Assembly: GCA_035621235.1 (NCBI GenBank)
Contig: CP141731.1
Location: 2,108,001 to 2,172,000, forward strand
DNA: 64,000 nucleotides
Source of the DNA: Actinomycetaceae bacterium MB13-C1-2
GTDB lineage: Bacteria; Actinomycetota; Actinomycetes; Actinomycetales; Actinomycetaceae
Reading direction: 5' to 3'
The position numbers were made by a program, and so were the translations under genes. The notes under the pieces were generated by a model. The model made no database searches and had not been told where the DNA came from. It saw only the letters and a list, made by a program, of their open reading frames with translations. Numbering within the stretch: position 1 is the first letter of the stretch; each line of letters opens with the position of its first letter. Positions 35,739-45,294 of this stretch are shown here, in pieces.

Positions 35739-36722
35739 TCACTCGTCCTCTAGCATTTCGGGTGTGATTGCCGCCTCAGTGCCGGGTATCCCCTTTTCCT
35801 CTGCGACCTTGTCGGCCAGTGCCAGTAGACGACGAATACGTCCAGCGACGGCGTCCTTGGTCAGTGGCGGCTCCGATTTTTGCCCGAGTTCTTCGAGGGA
35901 GTCTTCCTTGTACTGCAACCTCAGCTTGCCTGCCTGAAGCAGGTGATCTGGAACGTCGTCCCCCAGAATCTCAAAGGCTCGTTCAACCTTGGCTCCGGCA
36001 GCCACGGCAGCTCGCGCCGACCTTCTGAGGTTCGCGTCATCAAAGTTGGCAAGCCGGTTAGCACTCCCCCGTGCTTCACGTTTCTCTCTTTGCTCCTGCC
36101 ACCTTGCGAACGTCTTGGGCGCACCCAGAGCCTCAAGAAGCGCGGCGATTGCGTCCGTGTCACGGACGGTAACGCGAGAAGTGCCCCGAACATCCCGCCC
36201 CTTAGCAGTCGCACCGAGCCGTCTGGCACAGCCAACCATCGCGAGCGCCGATTCGGGGCCGGGACAGGTGACTTCGAGCGTGGATGAGCGGCCTGGTTCC
36301 ACCAGAGAGCCACGAGCGAGAAAAGCCCCTCGCCATGCCGCTGCTGCTTCGCCCTTGCCCGCGCCGACGATGCTTGTGGGGAGTCCGCGGACCGGCCTTC
36401 CAGCGGAGTCGATGAGCCCGGTGCTTCGAGCCAACCGATCCGAGTCTTTTACTACTCGGACCACGTACCGGTTGCCCTTGCGCAGCGCTCCTCCAGAGAC
36501 AATAATCACCTGACACTCAACGCGGTAGAGGCGCTCGAGGAAAGCCTGAAGACGCTTCGCCACCAACTCCGTATCCACTTCAGCTTCGATGAGAATGCGT
36601 CCCCCCACCACGTGCAAGCCTCCTGCGAAGCGCAGGAGCACAGAGCATTCGGCTCTGGCCTCTGAAACTGAGGCTGGATTCTGTATTGCGATCTCATTCT
36701 TGAGTTCAGCGGTTAGGGACAA
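35739..36722 (-). CDS. whiA: Sporulation/cell-division regulator WhiA
   Basis: 327 aa. N-terminal homing-endonuclease-like (LAGLIDADG-fold) domain with [25 protein letters not shown], and C-terminal HTH region [38 protein letters not shown] (in pieces). In Streptomyces it controls sporulation septation; in non-sporulating actinobacteria it is still conserved and linked to division. Follows yvcK on the minus strand. Confidence 0.95.
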   Translation of the reverse strand: MSLTAELKNEIAIQNPASVSEARAECSVLLRFAGGLHVVGGRILIEAEVDTELVAKRLQAFLERLYRVECQVIIVSGGALRKGNRYVVRVVKDSDRLARSTGLIDSAGRPVRGLPTSIVGAGKGEAAAAWRGAFLARGSLVEPGRSSTLEVTCPGPESALAMVGCARRLGATAKGRDVRGTSRVTVRDTDAIAALLEALGAPKTFARWQEQREKREARGSANRLANFDDANLRRSARAAVAAGAKVERAFEILGDDVPDHLLQAGKLRLQYKEDSLEELGQKSEPPLTKDAVAGRIRRLLALADKVAEEKGIPGTEAAITPEMLEDE

Positions 36723-36763
36723 CTCTGCATCTCCGACTTCTACGGCACTTCGGTCGATCTAGG

Positions 36764-37762
36764 TTACGCCAACCAGGTCTCGGTCTGTCCAACCTCACCC
36801 AGGTAGCCATCAAAACCATCTCGGAGGGCGGCTGCGAGGCGTAGTGGATCATGGACAAAGTGATCGTCAGCGGCGCGGACCTGTCGTAGCAGGACACGTG
36901 CTCCGAGCTCTGCCCCAATCTCCATCAGGTCGTCCACGTCATCCACGGACGTCGGATCGGCGACAATAATGTCTAGTTTTAGGTCGGGTGCTGCATCACG
37001 AACCGCCCTGACCAAGTCGCCCGAACTCATTCGTGCAGTCTCGGACTCTTGCAGCGACAGGTTGAGGACCAGCGCTCGGTGAGCCTCGGTGGTGACGATC
37101 GCCTTTCTCAGGTCATCAATCATCAAGTGCGGAATTACCGACGTGTACCAGGATCCGGGTCCGAGGACGACCCAGTCCGCATCGGAGATCGCCTCAATCG
37201 CATCGCCGGGAACAGGAGCATCCCTAGGCTCAACTCTGAGGTCGCTGATCTCCCCTCCTGCGACCGCAACTGCCGCCTGACCCTTTATTACCTCCCGAAC
37301 GCCATCGCGCTCCACGGTCGCAGAAATTTTCAGGGGTTCTAAACTCATCGGTAGAACTCGCCCGTGAGAGTCAAGCAGTCTAGCGACACCATCCAGGCCG
37401 GCAACAGGATCGTCGAACATCTGCCACATCCCGAGGATTAGCAGATTGCCTAATGAGTGATTGTCCAAAGGGCCGCTGGTGCTTAGCCGCTGCTGCATCA
37501 GGTCACGCCACGTAAGTCCCCACTCGGACTCATCACAAAGGGCGACCAAAGCCATCCGAAGGTCTCCGGGTGGCAATGTCCCCGCCTCCTGACGAATTCT
37601 CCCAGAAGAACCACCGTCGTCCGCAACGGTAACCACCGCGGTAAGGCTGTGGGTTATGTGTCTAAGCGCACGCAACGTCGCCGACAGGCCGTGGCCTCCA
37701 CCAAAGGCAACGACCTTGAGCGCTTCTTCACCACCGCCACCGTGTCTGCGCCAACTGTTCAC
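36764..37762 (-). CDS. yvcK: YvcK/CofD-like gluconeogenesis factor
   Basis: 332 aa, UDP-sugar-binding family needed for growth on gluconeogenic carbon and for cell-wall homeostasis in Bacillus and mycobacteria. Nucleotide-site motif VAFGGGHGLSATLRALR, then TVADDGGSSGRIR and LPPGDLRMALVAL, LDNHSLGNLLI and GPGSWYTSVIPHL are typical. Overlaps rapZ by four bases. Confidence 0.95.
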   Translation of the reverse strand: MNSWRRHGGGGEEALKVVAFGGGHGLSATLRALRHITHSLTAVVTVADDGGSSGRIRQEAGTLPPGDLRMALVALCDESEWGLTWRDLMQQRLSTSGPLDNHSLGNLLILGMWQMFDDPVAGLDGVARLLDSHGRVLPMSLEPLKISATVERDGVREVIKGQAAVAVAGGEISDLRVEPRDAPVPGDAIEAISDADWVVLGPGSWYTSVIPHLMIDDLRKAIVTTEAHRALVLNLSLQESETARMSSGDLVRAVRDAAPDLKLDIIVADPTSVDDVDDLMEIGAELGARVLLRQVRAADDHFVHDPLRLAAALRDGFDGYLGEVGQTETWLA

Positions 37763-38727
37763 TTACGCCCCATATCTCGATGAATCACATGAACTTGGGC
37801 TCCAGCGTCTCGCATTCTCGATGCAAGACGCTCGGCCACTGCAACGGAGCGGTGTCTGCCCCCAGTGCATCCCACCGCAACCGTCACATAGGGCTTTAGC
37901 TCTTTTGCATAGCCCGGAAGAGTACTGAGGATTAGGTCGGCATAGGTGTCTGTAAACGCCTCGACCCCCTGTTGTGCCATCACGTAGCTTGCCACCGGCT
38001 GATCGCGACCTGTGAGTCGCCGGAGTTCATCCACCCAGTACGGATTCTGTACAAAACGAACATCTAGGACATGATCCGCATCCAGGGGGAGGCCGTGCTT
38101 GAACCCGAAGGACATGATAGACACCTGCACCGGCGCATCCTCAGCACCCGCAATCGTGTTTCGCATGTGTCGCGCCAGATCATGCACAGACATCCCGGTC
38201 GTGTCGATAATTTCGTCAGCCCGTGCCCGAAGCGGAGCGAGTAATTCGGTCTCGGCTCGAAGACCCTCTGCCAGGGTCCCGTTGCCCTGAAGCGGATGCG
38301 GCCGGCGATTCGCCTCAAACCGTCGCACCAACTCGTCGTCGTCTGCCTCCAGATAAACGATCCGATAGGGCACGCCCTGTTCACGCAACTCATCAAGGGT
38401 TCCCTCAAGTGATTTGAAGAACTCACGGCCGCGAACATCGACCACTGCTGCAAGTCTGTGTACGCCCTCTCCCTGCGTCGTCATCATTCCAACCAATGCG
38501 TGAAGCATCGCCGGAGGAAGATTGTCGACCACATACCAGTCCAGGTCCTCCAGAGCGTTCGCGGCATGCGACCGTCCAGCACCTGAGCGCCCGGTGATTA
38601 TTAGGATCTCGTTTGGACTCGCCCCTTCGCCGGACTTCGGACTCGTAGTGGCTTTGCGTTCAAGCGCGGGGATTCCATGGGGCGCAGTAAGCGGATCCTG
38701 GTTTCCTTTGAACTCCGCTTCATTCAT
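37759..38727 (-). CDS. rapZ: RNase adapter RapZ (nucleotide-binding protein)
   Basis: 322 aa from ATG 38727 (MNEAEFKGN). The P-loop is GRSGAGRSHA, with Arg in place of the usual Lys, common in actinobacterial RapZ. WYVVDNLPPAML and the C-terminal VAVGCTGGRHRSVAVAERLA are diagnostic. In E. coli it targets the sRNA GlmZ; the actinobacterial role is not established. Begins 16 bases after the uvrC stop. Confidence 0.94.
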   Translation of the reverse strand: MNEAEFKGNQDPLTAPHGIPALERKATTSPKSGEGASPNEILIITGRSGAGRSHAANALEDLDWYVVDNLPPAMLHALVGMMTTQGEGVHRLAAVVDVRGREFFKSLEGTLDELREQGVPYRIVYLEADDDELVRRFEANRRPHPLQGNGTLAEGLRAETELLAPLRARADEIIDTTGMSVHDLARHMRNTIAGAEDAPVQVSIMSFGFKHGLPLDADHVLDVRFVQNPYWVDELRRLTGRDQPVASYVMAQQGVEAFTDTYADLILSTLPGYAKELKPYVTVAVGCTGGRHRSVAVAERLASRMRDAGAQVHVIHRDMGRK

Positions 38728-38743
38728 AAGACAAGCATGCCAT

Positions 38744-40861
38744 CTATACGGGTTCAGTTGGTATCGAGTTCTGAGAAGGGTCCGAGTCACTCGGAACCTG
38801 GGGATTTAGGTGCTCTGATATTGCGTCTGCCAGCGACGGACCGACTCCAGCCACCTCCGTAAGCTCGGTGATGCTGGCCTCTCGGATGCGTTTTACCGAT
38901 CCAAAATGTTTCAATAACGCTCGTTGCCTCGCCGGTCCAAGGCCGGGGACTCCGTCAAGAATCGAGCGGGTCATCGCACCCTGACGCTTCTTACGATGCT
39001 TAGTTATGGCGAATCGATGGGATTCATCGCGCAGATGCTGTAGGAGATACAAGGACGGAGAGGTTCGAGGAAGAATGACGGGGTATGCGCTACCGGGAAC
39101 CCAGACTTCCTCCAATCGTTTCGCCAGTCCAACGACGGGAAGATTCACCCCGACATCTAAGAGCGCCTGCCGCGCTGCGTTCACTTGCGCGAGCCCACCA
39201 TCAACGACCACCAGTTCGGGGTCGTAGGCAAATCTTCGCGGCTTACCTGAGTCCGCAGATACTTCACCCGAGGTCAGCTCAAACTCATCCGATCCGTCCT
39301 CGTCGACATCACCGGCCCACCTTCCAGACCCAAAGGTCTTCCACTCCTCCTCCGCCTCCTGTGTGGCCTGCGTCCTGCCGAGCCGCTTAAACCTGCGGCG
39401 AAGCACCTCTCCCATCGCCGCGGTGTCATCTTCGGCAGCTCCCTCTTCCCCCCGAATCGTGAAGGTTCGATAGGCGTTTTTACGAGGGATTCCGTCCTCA
39501 AACACCACCATTGATGCCACTTTGTGTTCGCCACCAGTGTGGGAAATATCGAAGCACTCAATCCGCAGTGGCGCACTGTCAAGTCCCAGTGCTTCCTGCA
39601 GACCCTCAAGAGCCAGTGCCCGCTGAGTTAGGTCGCCGGCGCGGCTGGTCTTGTGAAGCCGAAGGGCATCTTTCGCATTCGTAAGTACCGTTTCCATAAG
39701 CTGTGCCTTTTGGCCACGCTTTGGGACCCTTATACCTACTTTTTTGCCGGCGAGTTCCCGGACAACGTCTTTCAAAGAAGCAAGGTCCGAAGGCTCAACC
39801 GAGACCAAGACCTGTCTGGGAATCGCGTCAACTGGAAGATGCGCTACATCGTCCACTGATGTTGGAGCAGCCGACCTTTGCGCCTGTCCCAGGGCAGCGC
39901 GATCCACATAGACCTGCTCCAGGAGATCATGCATCAGGTCCGCCTGTGAGCGCTCATCAACTCTATCGATTACCCAACCTCTGGTACCCCTGATTCGGCC
40001 ACCTCTGACGAAGAAGGCTTGAACCGACGCATTCAGATCATCGGCGGCCAGGCCAAAGAAGTCAGCGTTTACATCCGGGTCCATCACTAGGATGTTCTTC
40101 TCTTGTACCTTTGCCAGGGCGTCCAGCTCATCACGCCGCTTCGCCGCGACCTCAAACTCAAAGTTTGCTGAAGCCTCACGCATTTGCGCCTCAAGCTGAT
40201 CGGTGAACCTGGCAGTATCCCCGTCCATAAACCGGCATAGGTCCTCTGCGAGCTTCCGGTGATCTGCGGCACTGATGCGTCCCACGCACGGCGCACTACA
40301 GCGATCAATATAGCCAAGTAGGCACGGCCTACCCTGTGCCTCCGCTCGCCTGAAAACTCCAGCACTGCAAGACCGCACCGGGAACACGGGGAGCAAAAGA
40401 TCGATAGTCTCGCGGATCGCCCAGACTTTTGTATATGGGCCGAAGTATCGCGCGGCCGGTTTCTTAGCATCGCGGGAAATCGCTACACGGGGAAACTCCT
40501 CCCCCATACTCACTGACAGATAGGGATACGATTTGTCGTCGCGATACATCACGTTGAAACGCGGATCGAACTGCTTTATCCACTGGAACTCAAGCGTCAG
40601 TGCCTCAGACTCGCTTCCCACAACGGTCCACTGAACAGAAGATGCCTGGGACACCATCTGCGCAGTACGAGGGTGAAGGACCGCTGGGTCCTGAAAGTAG
40701 TTGGTCAGGCGTGAACGAAGGTTCTTAGCCTTTCCAACGTATATGACGCGCCCCTGCTCGTCACGGAATCGGTAGACTCCCGGTGCCCTGGGAATGTCTG
40801 AGGTCGAAGGACGCCAGGGCGGACCCGGATACGGGCCAACCTTGTCTTTACTTTCCTCCAA
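38744..40861 (-). CDS. uvrC: UvrABC excinuclease subunit C
   Basis: 705 aa, within range for actinobacteria. N-terminal GIY-YIG nuclease PGVYRFRDEQGRVIYVGKAK, four cysteines in the CSAGVFRRAEAQGRPCLLGYIDRCSAPC region, UVR motif, RNase-H-like second nuclease domain (IECFDISHTGGEHKVASMVV), and C-terminal tandem helix-hairpin-helix (LDGVPGLGPARQRALLKHFG). Makes both incisions in nucleotide excision repair. Heads the uvrC-rapZ-yvcK-whiA run. Confidence 0.97.
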   Translation of the reverse strand: MEESKDKVGPYPGPPWRPSTSDIPRAPGVYRFRDEQGRVIYVGKAKNLRSRLTNYFQDPAVLHPRTAQMVSQASSVQWTVVGSESEALTLEFQWIKQFDPRFNVMYRDDKSYPYLSVSMGEEFPRVAISRDAKKPAARYFGPYTKVWAIRETIDLLLPVFPVRSCSAGVFRRAEAQGRPCLLGYIDRCSAPCVGRISAADHRKLAEDLCRFMDGDTARFTDQLEAQMREASANFEFEVAAKRRDELDALAKVQEKNILVMDPDVNADFFGLAADDLNASVQAFFVRGGRIRGTRGWVIDRVDERSQADLMHDLLEQVYVDRAALGQAQRSAAPTSVDDVAHLPVDAIPRQVLVSVEPSDLASLKDVVRELAGKKVGIRVPKRGQKAQLMETVLTNAKDALRLHKTSRAGDLTQRALALEGLQEALGLDSAPLRIECFDISHTGGEHKVASMVVFEDGIPRKNAYRTFTIRGEEGAAEDDTAAMGEVLRRRFKRLGRTQATQEAEEEWKTFGSGRWAGDVDEDGSDEFELTSGEVSADSGKPRRFAYDPELVVVDGGLAQVNAARQALLDVGVNLPVVGLAKRLEEVWVPGSAYPVILPRTSPSLYLLQHLRDESHRFAITKHRKKRQGAMTRSILDGVPGLGPARQRALLKHFGSVKRIREASITELTEVAGVGPSLADAISEHLNPQVPSDSDPSQNSIPTEPV

Positions 40862-41207
40862 CCCGGATTCCCCCTCCCTACTACTCGGACAATCTTAACT
40901 CGTTGGTTCGGCTGGCAGTCCTCCAAACGAGGCAACGAGCACACTGGGACGGTCAGCTGGGATTACAAAGACCCGTAATAGGTCGTTCTGCACCGACCGA
41001 ACTCCTGGGCGTCGCCCAGGTCCTCTACGCAGAGGCATATCGGACCGACCTTGATTACTAACTCGCGCCCGCGGGCAACAGCCCGTCATGGATTGATGGT
41101 CCTGTGACGGATGACGCGCACCCCCACCTGAAAACACTCAGAATTATCTTTCAAATTTTGTAAGATGAGTGACCAAGGACTTACGCCTACTAATCGAGCG
41201 AGGACTA
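40862..41207. other. Divergent promoter region between uvrC and the acyl-CoA ligase
   Basis: About 345 nt with no recognisable gene. It holds two small dyads on the plus strand, CTGGGCG/CGCCCAG at about 41007-41021 and CCTCT/AGAGG shortly after. Both promoters should lie here; no LexA-type box was seen for uvrC. Confidence 0.45.
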
Positions 41208-43067
41208 ATGGAAGCCACAGATGCGACTCTGAGCGAGCTAGCAGGACTGCCGGAGCTCACCGAGGATCAACTTCAGTACATCGCTCCGATGAACGAAAAA
41301 ATGACCATTCCTGGCCTTTACGAGTACAGGGCAAAAGTTCGTCCCGGCAGTATCGTCGCCGAGAGAAGAAGCGAAATCGGCGGTTGGCGCGCGGTTACAA
41401 TCGAAGAATTCCTCGCCGAAGTTGAGGTCTACGCCCGAGGCCTAATCGGTATGGGCGTCCAGGCCGGTGAATCTGTTGCTTTGCTCGCCGCAAACTCTTA
41501 TCGCTGGATGGTCCTGGATCTGGCGATTCTTTCTATAGGCGCGATCACAGTTCCAATCTATGAGTCCGACTCGGTAAAGCAGATTCATCACATCCTTGAG
41601 GATGCAAACGTGGTCTTGGCAATCACGGACACTGCGCAGCAGGCCGACTTGGTCGAGTCCACTCGGACAGTGACGCTACGCAACATCATTTCGATGGACC
41701 GCGGGGGCGAGCGCGAGCTCCAGGCATCGGCCCGATACGTTGCTCCGATCGCCGTCTCAGACCGACAGAGCAAGATGCGGATAGATGATCTGGCAACCAT
41801 CATCTACACCTCGGGGACTACGGGCGTTCCGAAAGGCGTTGAACTCACTCATAGAAACTTCGTCGGCACCTCCGTGTCGATTCATATGGAACTGTTTGAC
41901 CTCGCGCACGATCCGAATACTCGAATTCTTCTATTCCTTCCCCTGGCACACGTCCTTGCGCGGTTCGTCATGCATGCACTGGCCTCCGGCGCGGGTCGCG
42001 TGGGTTTTTCGCCCGACACCTCAAACCTGGTTGGCGACATTGGGTCGTTCCAGCCGAGCCTGCTTCTGGTCGTCCCTCGTGTGCTCGAAAAGGTCTACAA
42101 CGCCGCTCACGCGAAAGCGGGCGGTGGCGCCAAGTCGAAGATCTTTAGCTGGTCGGCCTCGGTCGCAAAGTCAAATGGCGCTGCGGTCGAGACCGGTGCA
42201 AAGGCGATGTCTGGACTCAAGTACACCGTTGCCGACGCCCTGGTGCTCAAAAAGGTGAAGAAGATCCTGGGACCGAACCTAAAGTACATCGTCTCGGGGG
42301 GCGCTCCCCTGGCATCGGACCTCGCTGCCTTCTACCGCGGCCTGGGCCTGACTTTGATGGTTGGCTATGGTCTTTCCGAGTCCACCGGCCCGATTACCGT
42401 ACAAAGGCCCGATTACACACCCGCCGGTACAGTCGGCCCGGTTCTTCCGGGTAATGAGGTTCGCGTGGATGAGGAGGACGGAGAAGTGCTTCTGCGCGGC
42501 GTTTCCGTGTTCCCCGGTTACCACAACCTTCCGGAAGAGACGGAAGAAGTGTTCTCAGACGGATGGTTTCGCACCGGCGACATTGGTTCGCTCGATGAAC
42601 ATGGCCAACTGAGTATTACCGGGCGTAAGAAGGGAATTATTGTCACCGCGGGCGGCAAGAATGTTTCCCCGGAGGCCCTAGAAGATCGCCTCTCGACGCA
42701 TCCTCTTATCGGTCACGTAATTGCCGTTGGTGACGCGAAGCCATTTGTCAGCGCTCTGATTACCCTCGATCCCGAGATGTTGCCAATCTGGCTTGAGAAT
42801 AAGGGCCAACCGATAGTTGACCCGGTCACGGCGGCGGAACTCCCCGAGGTTCGCAACTCACTGAAGAAGGCCATAAAGCGGGCCAACAGTAATGTCTCCA
42901 GGGCTGAGTCGATCCGCAAGTTCAGTATCTTGAACGCTTCGTTCACTGTCGAGAACGGATATCTGACTCCCTCACTGAAGCTCCGTCGCAATCAGGTTCT
43001 ACACGACTATGCCGATGAGATTGAAGCGCTGTACTCCGGTTCCGGCCAGGACGTGTCGCCACAGTAA
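41208..43067 (+). CDS. Long-chain acyl-CoA synthetase (FadD15-like), copy 1
   Basis: Activates fatty acids to acyl-AMP then acyl-CoA. About 619 aa from ATG 41208, preceded by GAGG; an in-frame GTG at 41169 is an alternative without SD. AMP-binding core IIYTSGTTGVPKGVELTHRNF, LVGYGLSESTGPITV, the hinge DGWFRTGDIG and GRKKGIIVTAGGKNVSP, with the A10-type lysine region near the C-terminus. Followed by a close paralogue 104 nt later. Confidence 0.93.
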   Translation: MEATDATLSELAGLPELTEDQLQYIAPMNEKMTIPGLYEYRAKVRPGSIVAERRSEIGGWRAVTIEEFLAEVEVYARGLIGMGVQAGESVALLAANSYRWMVLDLAILSIGAITVPIYESDSVKQIHHILEDANVVLAITDTAQQADLVESTRTVTLRNIISMDRGGERELQASARYVAPIAVSDRQSKMRIDDLATIIYTSGTTGVPKGVELTHRNFVGTSVSIHMELFDLAHDPNTRILLFLPLAHVLARFVMHALASGAGRVGFSPDTSNLVGDIGSFQPSLLLVVPRVLEKVYNAAHAKAGGGAKSKIFSWSASVAKSNGAAVETGAKAMSGLKYTVADALVLKKVKKILGPNLKYIVSGGAPLASDLAAFYRGLGLTLMVGYGLSESTGPITVQRPDYTPAGTVGPVLPGNEVRVDEEDGEVLLRGVSVFPGYHNLPEETEEVFSDGWFRTGDIGSLDEHGQLSITGRKKGIIVTAGGKNVSPEALEDRLSTHPLIGHVIAVGDAKPFVSALITLDPEMLPIWLENKGQPIVDPVTAAELPEVRNSLKKAIKRANSNVSRAESIRKFSILNASFTVENGYLTPSLKLRRNQVLHDYADEIEALYSGSGQDVSPQ

Positions 43068-43171
43068 CAACGTGACGAACCCAAAGCCCTGTTTCCTTGA
43101 TTGAAGATGTTCTTTCTTCATTCGAGCGATAGAGTGTATCGGTCTGCACTTCTAGGATGAAGGACCACCCG

Positions 43172-45136
43172 ATGCACCAGCGCAAGGATGGGGCGTGGGA
43201 AAATCCCGCGGTTATTCGAGTAAGCCCCGACCTCAGCATTCCAGGACTCATTTTCGACCGCGCGGTCAGAGACCCAAACCAAGTGGTGGCCGAACGTAGA
43301 GTTTCTGGCGAATGGCATCAAATTCGAGCTGAAGAGTTCACCTCGTACATCGAGGATCTGGCCCGGGGACTATACGCCATGGGGTTGCGTCCAGGTGATC
43401 GGATGGCGATCCTTGCTGCCACATCGCACGAGTGGGCCGCATTCGATATCGCCGCACTTTCTTTGGGTGCCATAACAGTGCCAATTTATGAGAGCGATTC
43501 TGCTTCCCAGATTGAGCACATCCTTTCTGACGCTGGTGTCTCCATCGTGGTTACCCAGACCGCACAACAGGCCGATCTGGTGAACTCCGTGAAGTCGGCC
43601 GAGGTAAGGGAAATCCTCTCTCTGGACCGCGGTGCCGAGCGGCTATTGATTGACGCCGGGGCACCCGTGCCGGCCGAGACTGTCAACGAACTCCGTGACC
43701 AGGTAAATCTGAGCGATATCGCCACAATCATCTATACCTCGGGCACGACCGGAAACCCGAAGGGCGTGGTGCTGACCCACGGCAACTTTGTTGAGGGTGC
43801 TCTTCAGGCTTATGACATCCTTCCCGGCCTCATCAACGACCGGAAATCAAGGACCCTTCTGTTTCTTCCCGTTGCTCATGTACTGGCGAGATTCGTGATG
43901 ATAGCGATTCTTATCGGTGAGGGTCGACTGGGGTTCTGTCCCGATATTAAGCACCTGATCAACGACATTGAGACCTTTGAACCGACGATGATGCTTGCGG
44001 TTCCTCGTGTGCTCGAAAAGGTATACAACACCGCTTCGCAGCAGGCTGGCAAAGGGGTAAAGAAGAGGATTTTTGCGTGGTCGGCGAAAAAATCGCGGAT
44101 GATGTCGGAAGCAACTGCTTATCCGCGCCCAGGTGAGTCAGCAAAAGCTCCCATTCCACACCCGGGACGGCCAGAGACCGACTTTAATCCAAGAACCTCA
44201 GACGGGCCCACGATGACCCTTCGAGCACAGCACCGGATGGCGGACGCACTGGTCCTACGAAAGATCAGAAAGATCCTGGGACCCAATCTTCACACCATCA
44301 TCTGCGGCGGGGCGCCACTTTCAATCGATCTGGCAAACTTCTACCGCGGAATTGGCATCGTCCTTCTGCAGGGCTATGGCCTATCTGAGACCACCGGGCC
44401 AATCACAGTCGAGCTTCCGTCAGACTATCCCCCGGATTCCGTTGGGTATCTATGGCCAGGAAATGCGATGAAACTCGCCGATGATGGCGAACTGCTTCTT
44501 CAGGGAATCTCGGTTAGTGCCGGTTACCACAATCTTCCTGAAGAAACGGCAGAGACCTTCAAAGACGGCTGGTTCCACACGGGTGATCTGGCATCTATTG
44601 ATGATGAGGGACGACTCAAGATCACCGGACGCAAGAAAGAACTGATTGTGACAGCGGGCGGAAAGAACGTCTCACCTGAGATACTTCAAGATGCCCTCTC
44701 AACCCACCCCTTGATCAGTCAGGTTGTCGTTGTTGGAGACGGGCGTCCTTACATTGGTGCGATCGTCACTCTTGACCCTGAAATGCTTCCGGCTTGGCTT
44801 CGAAACAAGGGTCTACGACTAGTTCCAACGAACAGGGCTGCTGAGCTTCCTGAAGTTCGTGAGTCACTTGAACGGGCAATCGAGAAGGCCAACTCCCAGG
44901 TTTCGCGTGCGGAGTCAATCCGCAGATACCGAATTCTGAACATGGACTTCACCGTTGAGAACGGCTATCTGACCCCCTCGCTCAAGCTCAAGCGCCACAA
45001 GGTCCTAGCCGATTTTAAGGACTATATCGACGGGCTTTACGCCATGAGCGACGAAGAGTTGTCGCACAGTGGGGCTTCAGTAAATGGGACCGGCCAGCAA
45101 CACGACGGGGAGTCGAAAGAACAGACTGCGAAGTAG
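43172..45136 (+). CDS. Long-chain acyl-CoA synthetase (FadD15-like), copy 2
   Basis: About 654 aa from ATG 43172, chosen because AAGGA lies seven bases upstream; ATG 43157 is five codons earlier. All ANL motifs are present: IIYTSGTTGNPKGVVLTHG, LLQGYGLSETTGPITV, DGWFHTGDLAS, GRKKELIVTAGGKNVSP. Relative to copy 1 it carries an insertion of about 30 residues rich in proline (AYPRPGESAKAPIPHPGRP) before the second half of the core, and a charged C-terminal tail. Tandem duplication; different chain-length preference is plausible. Confidence 0.93.
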   Translation: MHQRKDGAWENPAVIRVSPDLSIPGLIFDRAVRDPNQVVAERRVSGEWHQIRAEEFTSYIEDLARGLYAMGLRPGDRMAILAATSHEWAAFDIAALSLGAITVPIYESDSASQIEHILSDAGVSIVVTQTAQQADLVNSVKSAEVREILSLDRGAERLLIDAGAPVPAETVNELRDQVNLSDIATIIYTSGTTGNPKGVVLTHGNFVEGALQAYDILPGLINDRKSRTLLFLPVAHVLARFVMIAILIGEGRLGFCPDIKHLINDIETFEPTMMLAVPRVLEKVYNTASQQAGKGVKKRIFAWSAKKSRMMSEATAYPRPGESAKAPIPHPGRPETDFNPRTSDGPTMTLRAQHRMADALVLRKIRKILGPNLHTIICGGAPLSIDLANFYRGIGIVLLQGYGLSETTGPITVELPSDYPPDSVGYLWPGNAMKLADDGELLLQGISVSAGYHNLPEETAETFKDGWFHTGDLASIDDEGRLKITGRKKELIVTAGGKNVSPEILQDALSTHPLISQVVVVGDGRPYIGAIVTLDPEMLPAWLRNKGLRLVPTNRAAELPEVRESLERAIEKANSQVSRAESIRRYRILNMDFTVENGYLTPSLKLKRHKVLADFKDYIDGLYAMSDEELSHSGASVNGTGQQHDGESKEQTAK

Positions 45137-45294
45137 TGTGCCCTCTAGCACTGTGGCCGCCTTTTCGCAGGGATGTCGTTTAGGGCTTGTGCCCAGAAAC
45201 GTAATGGCCATTACCTCACGACTCGCCTTGCGCTCGATAGGCCGTAGTTCGCTCGATCCAGGGGTGCTACTGTCCTAGGAACGTGTTGTCCGCG

